A stretch of 13,851 bases of DNA from DATGHS01 sp035307785 (lineage in GTDB: Bacteria > Planctomycetota > Planctomycetia > Gemmatales > Gemmataceae), in NCBI GenBank assembly GCA_035307785.1, contig DATGHS010000458.1:1-13851 (forward strand). Reading direction: 5' to 3'. The translations under genes were made by a program, and so were the position numbers. The notes under the pieces were generated by a model. It was not told the origin of the DNA. It saw only the letters and a program-made list of their open reading frames with translations, and did not search any database. Below, in pieces: positions 1 to 6,324 of this stretch (position 1 is its first letter; the number at the start of each line of letters is the position of its first letter).

Positions 1-555
1 GGGCACTGGCAGCATCCAAGCATTACGAAGTTTCTGATCTACTGCGTCGATCTCTTGTTTGGCCAAAAAGGATTTCTCGGCCACAACCCGATCCTGTTCA
101 CGCTGCTGTTCGCGCTGCCAACGCTGCTTCTCCGCCCGCTGCGCGAAAAGCCGGCTTTATTCTGCTTCTTGCTATGGTCGGCGGCTACCACCATGGTCTA
201 TGCCGCAAATTCGAACAATTACTCAGGCTATTGCGTATCGGTGCGCTGGTTTGTGCCGTTGCTGGCACCGGCATTTCTCGCACTTGGCTTGTACTGGCGA
301 GACTGTCCGCCAGCGCGTGCCGGCATGCTCATCCTCGGCGCTTGGGGAATGGTCTGGGGCGCAATTTGCTGGTGGTACGGCCCCTGGCAAGCGCCGCCGC
401 TGCGGTTCTTCTGGTGCATTTTGGCCTTGGGTTGCAGCCAGTGGTGGGTGTACCATGCCTGGCGAATGTTGCAAAACAAAACTACGGATTTCACGGATAA
501 GACAGGGCACGTTATTCGGCGATTTAGCCGTGCCATCCGTGTAATCCGTGGTTAA
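1..555 (+). CDS. Polytopic membrane protein, C-terminal fragment (5' end outside window)
   Basis: The reading frame is already open at base 1 and ends at TAA 553-555, so this is the last 184 codons of a longer gene. The visible part is strongly hydrophobic, with about four membrane segments separated by short Arg- and Trp-rich loops, and no catalytic motif is recognisable. A G-x-L-x-x-x-P stretch near the start, and a later G-Y-C-x-x-x-R-W-F-x-P-L-L stretch, resemble the layout of the membrane protein at the right edge of the window. I infer a GT-C-like or related glycan/lipid membrane enzyme family for both, weakly. The last roughly 25 residues (from about codon 161) are encoded by a stem-loop repeat at 482-551, so the natural C-terminus probably lay earlier. 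The next gene begins 15 bases downstream on the same strand. Confidence 0.75.
   Translation, partial: GHWQHPSITKFLIYCVDLLFGQKGFLGHNPILFTLLFALPTLLLRPLREKPALFCFLLWSAATTMVYAANSNNYSGYCVSVRWFVPLLAPAFLALGLYWRDCPPARAGMLILGAWGMVWGAICWWYGPWQAPPLRFFWCILALGCSQWWVYHAWRMLQNKTTDFTDKTGHVIRRFSRAIRVIRG
482..551. repeat. Stem-loop repeat overlapping the 3' end of the first gene
   Basis: Arms 482-498 and 535-551 are complementary at 15 of 17 positions. A second inner helix (506-511 with 529-534, GGCACG/CGTGCC) makes nearly the whole 70 bases one hairpin. The arms are built of 'ACGGAT'/'ATCCGT' words, the same vocabulary as the repeat at 1260-1369. The element lies inside the coding frame and ends two bases before the stop codon is complete. 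Confidence 0.75.
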
Positions 556-570
556 TGAGTTCTGGCATGG

Positions 571-1329
571 ATGCCGATCATGAAGATTCGCAATCCCCTT
601 CTCCTTCGCATCATCGCCTTCCTCCTCGCCTGGATGGTGCGCATCTGGATTGCCACGCTGCGTTACAACGGTTTCGCCATTTGTGGCCGCGTGCACCCCG
701 TGGATCATCACAAGGAGAAATTTCTCTACGCCTTTTGGCACGAATCGCTAATGATTCCGTGCATGTTCCGCACGAAGATTCACGTGCTCATCAGCCATCA
801 CATGGACGGTGAATTGATCACCCGTGTCTGTCAGCATCTGGGCGGCGACGTGGTGCGCGGCTCGTCGTCGCGCGGCGGCGGCTCGGCTCTGGTGGAAATG
901 GCCAAGGCGAGCGAGTTCACGCACTTGCTCATCAACCCCGATGGCCCGCGCGGCCCGCGCCGCGAAGTGCAGGTTGGCCTCGTTATGCTGGCTTCACGGA
1001 CAGGACTGCCGATCATCCTCGTCGGCGTCGGCTATTCGCGCTGCTGGCGCCTGAAAAGCTGGGACCGCTTTGCCATTCCGAAGCCGTTTAGCAATGTGTA
1101 TGTGTTCGCGCATCCGCCCATCGCCGTGCCGCCGGATTTGAGCTACGACGAGCTGCGCGAATGGCGCGACAAGATTGAAGCGACGTTCCTGCGCGTGACG
1201 GAACAAGCCGAGCAATGGGCCGCGACGGGGAAGGTCGTGAAGGAGGCTAACAGGCAGCCCACGGATGAACACGGATTGGAACGGATGAACACGGATCAAA
1301 GATTGGAGCCGGTTAAATCCCCTGATTGA
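571..1329 (+). CDS. DUF374 / lysophospholipid acyltransferase-like protein
   Basis: This 252-residue protein matches the DUF374 branch of the lysophospholipid acyltransferase superfamily, thought to acylate lipids at the inner membrane face; the substrate is unknown. Seen in the sequence: an N-terminal hydrophobic segment (about residues 9-30), a Trp-His-Glu motif with the presumed catalytic His57, a Ser-Arg-Gly-Gly-Gly stretch (about 100-104), and the hallmark NPDGPRGPR at 122-130. Two starts are possible, ATG 571 and ATG 580, and neither has a strong Shine-Dalgarno sequence; I took the first. The final 22 residues (231 onward) are encoded by the inverted repeat at 1260-1345, and the stop TGA 1327-1329 lies inside that repeat, so the C-terminus looks repeat-derived. 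The gene is close behind the membrane protein gene, suggesting co-transcription, and converges on comM. Confidence 0.88.
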   Translation: MPIMKIRNPLLLRIIAFLLAWMVRIWIATLRYNGFAICGRVHPVDHHKEKFLYAFWHESLMIPCMFRTKIHVLISHHMDGELITRVCQHLGGDVVRGSSSRGGGSALVEMAKASEFTHLLINPDGPRGPRREVQVGLVMLASRTGLPIILVGVGYSRCWRLKSWDRFAIPKPFSNVYVFAHPPIAVPPDLSYDELREWRDKIEATFLRVTEQAEQWAATGKVVKEANRQPTDEHGLERMNTDQRLEPVKSPD

Positions 1330-1369
1330 TCCGTGTTCATCTGTGCTACGAAGTCCGTGTTCATCCGTG
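1260..1369. repeat. Nested inverted repeat between convergent genes
   Basis: There are two concentric arm pairs. Outer arms 1260-1275 and 1354-1369 are perfectly complementary over 16 bases. Inner arms 1281-1298 and 1327-1344 match at 17 of 18. Each arm is a variant of the word CACGGATGAACACGGAT, so the element is also a direct duplication on each side. It overlaps the last 70 bases of the DUF374 gene and ends 11 bases before the comM stop. It could act as a bidirectional terminator, but the same words are typical of dispersed planctomycete repeats. Confidence 0.85.
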
Positions 1370-1380
1370 GGCCAAAAAAG

Positions 1381-2910
1381 CTACTTCGCCCACAGCCGCC
1401 GATCCAAATTCCGATAGCCGATCGCTTCACTCAAGTGCGGCACCAGGATTTGCTCCGCCCCGTCCAGGTCGGCAATTGTTCGGGCCATTTTGAGAATTCG
1501 GTCGTGGGCCCGGGCGCTCAAGCCCAGGTCTTCCATCGCGGACTTTAGCAAACCCTGGCCTTCCTCGTTCAGCACGCAATGTTTACGCAGTTGCCGGCTG
1601 GTCATGCGGCTATTGAGGCTTTCGTTGCCGAAACGTGCTGTTTGAGTGGCGCGGGCTTTGCGCACCTGCTCGCGCATGCCAATGCTGCTGGTGCCATCGC
1701 GACCGGCTTGCAGCTCCGAAAACGGCACCGCCGGGACCTCGATATGGAGGTCAATACGATCTAAGAGGGGGCCGGAAACGCGGCCCATGTACTTCTCCAC
1801 GGCCATCGGCAAGCATTTGCACACATGCTTCGGGTCGCCCATGTAGCCGCAAGGGCAAGGATTCATCGACGCCACCAGAATAAAACGGGCTGGGAACGTC
1901 GTTGCCATCGTGGACCGCGAAATTGTTACCTGACCTTTTTCCAGCGGCTCGCGCAATACTTCCAGACTGCGGCGGTGAAACTCCGGCAACTCATCCAGAA
2001 ATAAGACGCCGTTGTGGGCCATGCTGATTTCGCCAGGCCGCGGAATCGTGCCGCCGCCGACCATGCCGGCATCGCTGATCGTGTGGTGCGGATCGCGAAA
2101 TGGCCGCACCGTAAGGAGCGATTCGCCGGGGCAGAGCCGGCCGAGGGCGCTGTAGATGCGCGTCGTTTCGAGGCTCTCCCCCGCCGTGAGCGGCGGCAGA
2201 ATCGTGGGCAATCGACGTGCCAGCATCGTCTTCCCGGTGCCCGGCGAACCGATCATCAGAACATTATGTCCCCCTGCAGCGGCCACCACGAGTGCGCGCT
2301 TGGCGAATTCCTGCCCGCGCACGTCGCCAAAGTCTTCGGCATATTGATTTAGCTTGGCCGTGATCTCGTCCATGCCGCTGGTCACTGGCTCGACTTCGAT
2401 GCGGCCGGATATCAGCCCCACGGCTTCGGCGAGGCTATTCACGCCGTATACATCGGTATCTTCGACGACGGCCGCCTCGCGGGCATTGGCAGCCGGGACA
2501 ATAAGCTTCTTGACGTTGCGCTCGCGAGCGGCCATCGCCATCGACAGCGCGCCGCGAATCGGCCGCACGCTGCCGTCGAGCGCGAGTTCGCCGACCGTGG
2601 CAAAATTGGCGAGTTGTTCGGGAAGTAGCTGGTGCGTGGCCACCAGCATGCCGAGCGCAATGGGCAAATCGAAAGCCCCGGCGTCTTTGCGAAGATCCGC
2701 CGGGGCAAGGTTAATTACGGTGCGGCCACGCGGCCGGTCATAGCCGAGGTTGGCCAGTGCGCGCTCAATGCGGTGGATGCTTTCCCGCACCGCCATTTCC
2801 GGCAGGCCCACGAGCAGCGTCTTCGCCATGCCACCGGATACATCCACCTCTACTTCCACGGGCACCGCGTCGATGCCCACGAGGGCGAACGTATTCAGCT
2901 TGGCCAACAT
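1381..2910 (-). CDS. comM: ComM/YifB family Mg-chelatase-like AAA+ ATPase
   Basis: The 509-residue product is full length for the ComM/YifB family, a hexameric AAA+ helicase that promotes branch migration during natural transformation and recombination. Domains in order: an N-terminal Lon-protease-like ChlI domain (about 20-142), the AAA+ core with Walker A GSPGTGKT (221-228) and Walker B VLFLDE (302-307), the family signature MNPCPCGYMGD with its cysteine pair (349-359), further Cys residues at about 364-366, and the Mg_chelatase_C domain (about 405-509) with the conserved RAHDRILKMARTIADL stretch. ATG 2910 is the natural start, giving the usual MLAKLNTFALVGI N-terminus; the ribosome site is weak (GTGAG). 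It lies 48 bases behind the zinc-ribbon gene on the same strand and probably shares its transcript. No truncation or missing key residue is seen. Confidence 0.96.
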   Translation of the reverse strand: MLAKLNTFALVGIDAVPVEVEVDVSGGMAKTLLVGLPEMAVRESIHRIERALANLGYDRPRGRTVINLAPADLRKDAGAFDLPIALGMLVATHQLLPEQLANFATVGELALDGSVRPIRGALSMAMAARERNVKKLIVPAANAREAAVVEDTDVYGVNSLAEAVGLISGRIEVEPVTSGMDEITAKLNQYAEDFGDVRGQEFAKRALVVAAAGGHNVLMIGSPGTGKTMLARRLPTILPPLTAGESLETTRIYSALGRLCPGESLLTVRPFRDPHHTISDAGMVGGGTIPRPGEISMAHNGVLFLDELPEFHRRSLEVLREPLEKGQVTISRSTMATTFPARFILVASMNPCPCGYMGDPKHVCKCLPMAVEKYMGRVSGPLLDRIDLHIEVPAVPFSELQAGRDGTSSIGMREQVRKARATQTARFGNESLNSRMTSRQLRKHCVLNEEGQGLLKSAMEDLGLSARAHDRILKMARTIADLDGAEQILVPHLSEAIGYRNLDRRLWAK

Positions 2911-2958
2911 GTCGAACTCACAAACGAAAATGAAACCGAGACTTCAGAATGCCTCTCC

Positions 2959-3615
2959 TCAACCCATGAAGCCTTGCGACATTTTCTTTTCCTCTTCCGG
3001 CGGCGTAAAGTGCATCAGCCGCTTGACAATGATGAATTTCCCCATTTTCCAGATGAAAAACAGGCTAATGACCACCGTCCACAACGACATGCAGGACCGC
3101 GACAGCGGTTCGCCAAAGACGTCCCCCACCAAAGAATTCTCCACGAGGTCCGGGTACCATCTGATAACGCATAGCGCGTCGAGCCCGAGCAAGATGCAAA
3201 TGAGAAAGAAATAGCCCACGGTGGGCAGATGCCACATCACGTAGTCGCCGAACGTGTGCTCAAAGACGACTTTTTTGGCCGCGCGCGTCCGTTTCCGCAT
3301 GTGATAGCCGCAGTGAAGGCAGATCGCAGAATCGGGCGGGTCGAGCGGTAGCGCGCAATGCGGGCAGCGCGGAGCCAGGTTTTCTTCAACCATTCCGAAC
3401 GGAATCTTGGCAATCTCGTCCTCGTCCTCAACGGGTTGCGGCGGCAGCGTCTTTTCTTCCGCTGGCTTGGTCGGCTTGCGGGCTGCAACGGTCGCGGCCT
3501 CGGGCACCAGGAAAACATGCTCGCAATTCTTGCAGCGAATCTTCTTGCCGCGAACGGTATCCGGCCCCTTGCTCGTGTTGCCACAATTCGGGCAGGTTAT
3601 GTCGATCGTAGCCAT
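2959..3615 (-). CDS. Double zinc-ribbon membrane protein (MJ0042-type finger)
   Basis: This 218-residue protein of unknown function is recognisable only by architecture. An N-terminal MJ0042/zinc-ribbon finger carries C8-x2-C11 and C28-x2-C31. An acidic, Pro-rich linker (about 45-75) follows, then a second zinc ribbon with C84-x2-C87 and C99-x2-C102, a basic patch (107-116), two membrane helices (about 133-151 and 177-197) and a short charged tail. Such finger-linker-membrane proteins are common in planctomycetes. Both fingers probably face the cytoplasm, because there is no signal peptide and the basic patch precedes the first helix. I chose ATG 3615, which places the first finger near the N-terminus; a TTG at 3642 in the same frame would add nine residues. 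A GGAG lies 11 bases upstream, rather far. A TATAAT box is present upstream, and comM follows after 48 bases. Confidence 0.85.
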   Translation of the reverse strand: MATIDITCPNCGNTSKGPDTVRGKKIRCKNCEHVFLVPEAATVAARKPTKPAEEKTLPPQPVEDEDEIAKIPFGMVEENLAPRCPHCALPLDPPDSAICLHCGYHMRKRTRAAKKVVFEHTFGDYVMWHLPTVGYFFLICILLGLDALCVIRWYPDLVENSLVGDVFGEPLSRSCMSLWTVVISLFFIWKMGKFIIVKRLMHFTPPEEEKKMSQGFMG

Positions 3616-3657
3616 GTGTGCGAATTCTCCCCACGGAAACAACAGCCGGTGTATTCG

Positions 3658-3687
3658 ATTATAGCGGATGCCGGCCTTGGGAATAAA
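3658..3687 (-). promoter_or_regulatory. Candidate promoter for the zinc-ribbon gene and comM
   Basis: On the minus strand a perfect TATAAT lies at 3663-3658. Eighteen bases upstream is a poor -35 match (TTTATT, 3687-3682). A transcript starting near 3651 would have a leader of about 36 bases before ATG 3615. The perfect -10 box argues for it; the weak -35 argues for caution. Confidence 0.45.
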
Positions 3688-3745
3688 ACAGGCTTTCCGA
3701 CATCGTATGGATAAAACAAGCCTAGCGCAGCCGCGTCATATTTAC

Positions 3746-3799
3746 GTCAGGCTTTCCAGCCCGACTGAAGCCGCAGCGGTCAGGCTGGCAAGCCTGACC
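3746..3799. repeat. Two copies of a GTCAGGCT hairpin repeat
   Basis: The second copy is a perfect 9-bp stem (3778-3786 with 3791-3799) around a GGCA loop. The first copy (3746-3753 with 3758-3765) has a TTCC loop and one mismatch. Both are variants of one palindrome, placed in the 213-base gap between divergent genes and ending 29 bases before the glycosyltransferase start, so they would lie near or within its leader. Confidence 0.75.
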
Positions 3800-3828
3800 T
3801 ACTCAGAATAGCGACGGGGACTTTAACG

Positions 3829-4614
3829 ATGCAAGTGCCAAACGCCGCCTCGCCTGCGGATTTCGTTTCCAGCAACGGCCAGCCGGCTGCCGCCGCGGCC
3901 GCCCGCTTGCTGGTTTCCCTGGCCACGTACAACGAGCACGACAATCTGGCTGCCCTCGTGCACGCCATTCAGCAGCACGCGCCCCACGCCGACATTTTGA
4001 TTATCGACGACAACTCGCCGGATGGCACTGGCCAACTGGCCGACGAACTCGCCGCGCACGATTCGCGCATTCGCGTGTTGCACCGGCCCGGAAAGCTGGG
4101 TCTCGGCACTGCCCTCTTGGCCGCGATGCAATATGCGATGGAGCATGGCTACGATTTCCATTTGAACATGGATGCCGATTTCAGCCATCCGCCCGGCGAA
4201 ATCCCGCATCTGCTGGCCGGCATGAGCGACCATGACGTGATGATTGGTTCGCGCTACGTGACGGGCGGCGGCACCAGGAATTGGCCGCTGCCGCGGAAAG
4301 TCATTAGCCGCAGCGTGAATTCGATGGTGCGCATCCTCTTCCGCATGCCGGTGAAGGACGCGAGCGGCGCCTTTCGCTGTTACCGCGTGGCGAAGCTGCG
4401 CGAAACGCGGCTCGATTTGGTGAAATCGCGTGGCTACTCATTTCAACAGGAAGTGCTTTATCGTTGTTTCCGAGCCGGCTGCCGGCTGGGCGAACACCCG
4501 ATTATTTTCGAGAACCGCCGAGCCGGCGCATCAAAAGTCAACATGAGAGAAGCAGCGCGCTCGGTGAGCATGCTGGTCTGGCTTGGAATGCGCTCGTGGC
4601 TCCGAGTGGATTAA
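3829..4614 (+). CDS. Family 2 glycosyltransferase, DPM1-like (polyprenol-phosphate mannosyltransferase type)
   Basis: The 261-residue protein fits the dolichol-phosphate-mannose synthase (DPM1) group, which moves a sugar from a nucleotide donor to a membrane polyprenyl phosphate on the cytoplasmic face; the actual sugar is not deducible. Seen in order: a 25-residue Ala-rich leader, the TYNE motif (33-36), the nucleotide-binding ILIIDDNSPDGT (56-67), the DAD metal site (115-117) followed by FSHPP, GSRY (140-143) with the G-G-G-T-R-N-W stretch, K157 and R161 in the RKVISR segment, DASGAFRCYR (177-186) and GYSFQQEVLYR (202-212). There is no C-terminal membrane helix, so it is the single-domain form. 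A GGGGA sequence (3816-3820) precedes ATG 3829 with eight bases between. It is divergent from the zinc-ribbon gene. Confidence 0.92.
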   Translation: MQVPNAASPADFVSSNGQPAAAAAARLLVSLATYNEHDNLAALVHAIQQHAPHADILIIDDNSPDGTGQLADELAAHDSRIRVLHRPGKLGLGTALLAAMQYAMEHGYDFHLNMDADFSHPPGEIPHLLAGMSDHDVMIGSRYVTGGGTRNWPLPRKVISRSVNSMVRILFRMPVKDASGAFRCYRVAKLRETRLDLVKSRGYSFQQEVLYRCFRAGCRLGEHPIIFENRRAGASKVNMREAARSVSMLVWLGMRSWLRVD

Positions 4615-4661
4615 CTTTCTCTGTAGTCTTCGTATACCCACCCGAGAAATTCAAAGGCCAT

Positions 4662-4695
4662 CAAGGACACAATGACCTTGTTTTTTGTGTCCTTG
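4662..4695. repeat. Hairpin, 11-bp stem, downstream of the glycosyltransferase
   Basis: CAAGGACACAA at 4662-4672 pairs perfectly with 4685-4695 across a 12-base T-rich loop. It lies 48 bases after the stop codon. It may end transcription of the glycosyltransferase gene, although no clean T-run follows directly; the 'AAGGACAC' word is also a dispersed-repeat word. Confidence 0.6.
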
Positions 4696-4735
4696 GCGTC
4701 CTTTTTGTCGTTCATGTCCCGCTGGAAATAAACAT

Positions 4736-4769
4736 GGCCGGCAGACGCAAATCGTTTGCGTCTCCGGCC
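4736..4769. repeat. Hairpin, 15-bp stem with one bulged base
   Basis: Bases 4736-4751 pair with 4755-4769 across a three-base TCG loop; one C on the left arm is bulged. The stem contains GACGCAAA/TTTGCGTC. It is very stable, lies in non-coding DNA, and has no T-run on either side. Confidence 0.7.
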
Positions 4770-4798
4770 GCGCTTGGCCCTGCGGTCCCTGCAGAGCT

Positions 4799-5096
4799 AA
4801 AAAAACCGATTCAGCCGGTCACTGAGGTGGCTTGATCGTACGCCTCGCCCCACCCGACCTCGACAGTCCCTGTCGCTTGTCGTTGGGCCGTCCCTGGCCC
4901 TTGGCGGATCGGCTGAATCGGTCGGATTACCGGTTCCTTCCGGAACGCCTTTGCGATCCCTCGCAAAGCGAAAAAGAATCCTTTCGATCTCTTCTCATTG
5001 ATCGCAAGACAAGTCAAACTAAATCTTCGATTGCTGACGAGTGTTGCCGGCGAGTCACACTCGTCTCAGATCCGCAGGAAAGACCAGGCTTCCTGC
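4799..5096 (-). ncRNA. Candidate structured RNA, chain of stem-loops with GGA-bearing loops
   Basis: No credible protein gene covers this stretch, yet it holds consecutive stem-loops: 5074-5080/5090-5096 (7 bp), 5036-5044/5057-5065 (9 bp), 4949-4956/4961-4968 (8 bp, perfect), 4933-4937/4942-4946 (5 bp), 4885-4889/4896-4900 (5 bp) and 4861-4866/4870-4875 (6 bp). The last two are enclosed by a perfect 13-bp helix, 4910-4922 with 4805-4817. On the minus strand that closing helix is followed at once by seven T (4805-4799), which looks like an intrinsic end signal and sets the likely direction. Read on the minus strand, the last four loops are GGGA, GGAA, AGGGAC and GGA, and one hairpin reads GACAGGGACTGTC. 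That is close to the known CsrA/RsmA target pattern (ACARGGAUGU with GGA in the loop). The 5' end and promoter are not identifiable. It matches no RNA family I recognise; a plus-strand RNA with UCCC loops is the alternative. Confidence 0.45.
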
Positions 5097-5459
5097 ACTG
5101 AAGACCCACCGAGAAGGCATGCCAGTAGAATGGACACGCGAGCGAATTGTCCCTGCGAATGCGGCATGCGGCATTGGGAACTTCATGAATTCTTCCATAG
5201 TGGCCCCGCCCTGAGCTGGCGGGAAGTGGGTCGCATTGGGAAGTAAACTACCGTCTTTTTTTTCTCAGTCAATCGAAAAATCGTCCAAATGAAAAAAAGC
5301 GCTGCTTTCGCACAAAGTTCCGATTGCTTCAAGAGTTACGGAGCTGGATTCCTTTCGGTCCGCGTTCTGTCTCTACCCCAAATCGAACCAAGACCGATCC
5401 TGAGTTTTGCTCTAACTCATCAGCTGAAAACAGTTTAGCGATCAGCTGGTGAAGTTCTC
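5097..5459. other. Non-coding stretch without recognised features
   Basis: I see no convincing gene here. It contains a 6-bp GC hairpin (CCCGCC/GGCGGG, about 5206-5223), an A- and T-rich part from about 5252 with an eight-T run, and a hairpin at 5417-5452. The second half looks richer in A and T than the flanking genes. Confidence 0.4.
5417..5452. repeat. Imperfect hairpin, 10-bp stem
   Basis: TCATCAGCTG (5417-5426) pairs with CAGCTGGTGA (5443-5452) with a single G-U type mismatch across a 16-base loop. The right arm includes a GGTGA that could serve as a weak ribosome site for an ATG at 5460. That reading frame (to 5771) is not convincing as a protein. Confidence 0.35.
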
Positions 5460-5540
5460 ATGAACGATACAAAAAAAATCAAAAAAAACCTTCGCAGTGC
5501 CGGCAGCGGCTTTGGTGAACCCGCTTTGTACGAGGGCGCC

Positions 5541-5729
5541 TCACTTCCGGTTTTTGGATCCCACTACAATCTCGGCACAAAGCGCGAGGATGGGCTTGCA
5601 AGCGCCGTAAGCATCAAAATGGTTTGGCTCCCATGCAGGTTCGTATCGGTTCGCCAAATAAAGTGCCTCTGCCGCAAGCACTGCGAAGGCAGATGCCACT
5701 ATACCCACCTGGGCCGCACGGTCAAGCAT
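5541..5729 (-). CDS. Possible small membrane protein or gene remnant
   Basis: A 62-codon frame starts at ATG 5729 and ends at TGA 5543-5541. It encodes one plausible membrane helix (about residues 8-26, Ala/Val/Leu-rich) followed by a soluble part with Trp, His and two Cys. Composition is more protein-like than that of the overlapping plus-strand frame. No strong ribosome site precedes it. Just upstream in another frame, ATG 5764 begins a short hydrophilic, N-terminus-like peptide (MRLDKLDKQPRK), which would join this frame if one base were gained or lost near the A-rich tract 5729-5735. It may thus be a broken gene, a real short gene, or chance. I do not recognise the protein. Confidence 0.28.
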   Translation of the reverse strand: MLDRAAQVGIVASAFAVLAAEALYLANRYEPAWEPNHFDAYGACKPILALCAEIVVGSKNRK

Positions 5730-5837
5730 TTTCTTGGTTGCTTGTCGAGTTTATCCAGACGCATAACCTGACCGAGTGCGACGCTCGCATGAGCCGCTCA
5801 TTGTACTGAGTTCTGAAATTCAAATCGCGAGGCTACT

Positions 5838-6254
5838 ATGCCGCGGATAACGATCCTGTTTGGTGTGCTCCTAATTGTTTACGGAATCTTCACTTTTGTC
5901 GAATCCGTCAGCAAGAGCCCCACTGCGGCCATGCCGGCCTATTTCGGAGTTGTGCTGCTGATTCTTGGCGTGCTGGCATTGAAGAGCAACCTTCGCAAGC
6001 ACGCGATGCACGCCGCAGCTGCGGTTGGATTAATTGGCGTTGTCGGTGGTCTGGTGATGGGCGCTTCGAAGCTTCCGGCACTGCTCACCGGCTCGCCGGC
6101 GCTCGATGAGGTCCACCGGCACAAGGCGATCGCGCAGAACATGCTGGCGCTGATTTGTGCGATCTATGTGGCGCTTTGTGTTAACTCCTTCATTCAAGCG
6201 CGTGTGCTAAGAAAGAAGGGAACTGAAGCGCCCTCGTCGACAGGAAACGTCTAA
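5838..6254 (+). CDS. Small integral membrane protein, four helices, unknown function
   Basis: The 138-residue product has four membrane segments at about residues 4-22, 33-49, 58-78 and 99-118. A short loop between helices three and four has the sequence SPALDEVHRHKAIAQN, and the tail is basic then polar. The helix lengths and the repeated Gly/Leu/Val pattern suggest a compact bundle; no motif tells its role. ATG 5838 is supported by CGAGG (5828-5832), five bases upstream. The gene stands alone after a long non-coding stretch and converges on the sugar kinase gene, with a hairpin repeat filling the gap. Confidence 0.8.
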   Translation: MPRITILFGVLLIVYGIFTFVESVSKSPTAAMPAYFGVVLLILGVLALKSNLRKHAMHAAAAVGLIGVVGGLVMGASKLPALLTGSPALDEVHRHKAIAQNMLALICAIYVALCVNSFIQARVLRKKGTEAPSSTGNV

Positions 6255-6263
6255 GTATTGAAA

Positions 6264-6321
6264 GTAGCACGGAACTTGTTCCGTTCGGGCGCAGCATTGA
6301 ACGAAACAAGTTCGGTGCTAC
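6264..6321. repeat. Inverted repeat (23-bp arms) between convergent genes
   Basis: Arms 6264-6286 and 6299-6321 pair at 21 of 23 positions across a 12-base loop. The arms contain GTAGCAC and GAACTTGTT words. The element begins nine bases after the small membrane gene and ends three bases before the kinase stop codon. It can serve as a two-way terminator, though its words are also typical of dispersed planctomycete repeats. Confidence 0.8.
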
Positions 6322-6324
6322 GCT

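Noticed and set aside
4925..4950. Minus-strand CCGGAAGGAA resembling the tip of bacterial SRP RNA
   Set aside because: The ten-base match is real, but the AGCAGCC asymmetric loop that must follow is absent and the surrounding stem is only five base pairs.
4811..5017. Minus-strand 68-codon frame across the structured region
   Set aside because: The frame runs through several perfect hairpins and has no recognisable family or good ribosome site; RNA structure explains the region better.
5074..5096. GGAAAGACCAGGCTTCC resembling the conserved GGAAAGUCCGGGCU of RNase P RNA
   Set aside because: None of the other conserved RNase P blocks is found downstream, and the match is explained by a simple 7-bp hairpin.
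4832..5101. Plus-strand 89-codon frame
   Set aside because: Arg/Ser/Pro-rich composition typical of a chance frame, and it overlaps the structured region.
5460..5771. Plus-strand 103-codon frame after a hairpin
   Set aside because: It begins with a Lys/Asn run from A-tracts and has no coherent fold pattern; the overlapping minus frame looks more protein-like.
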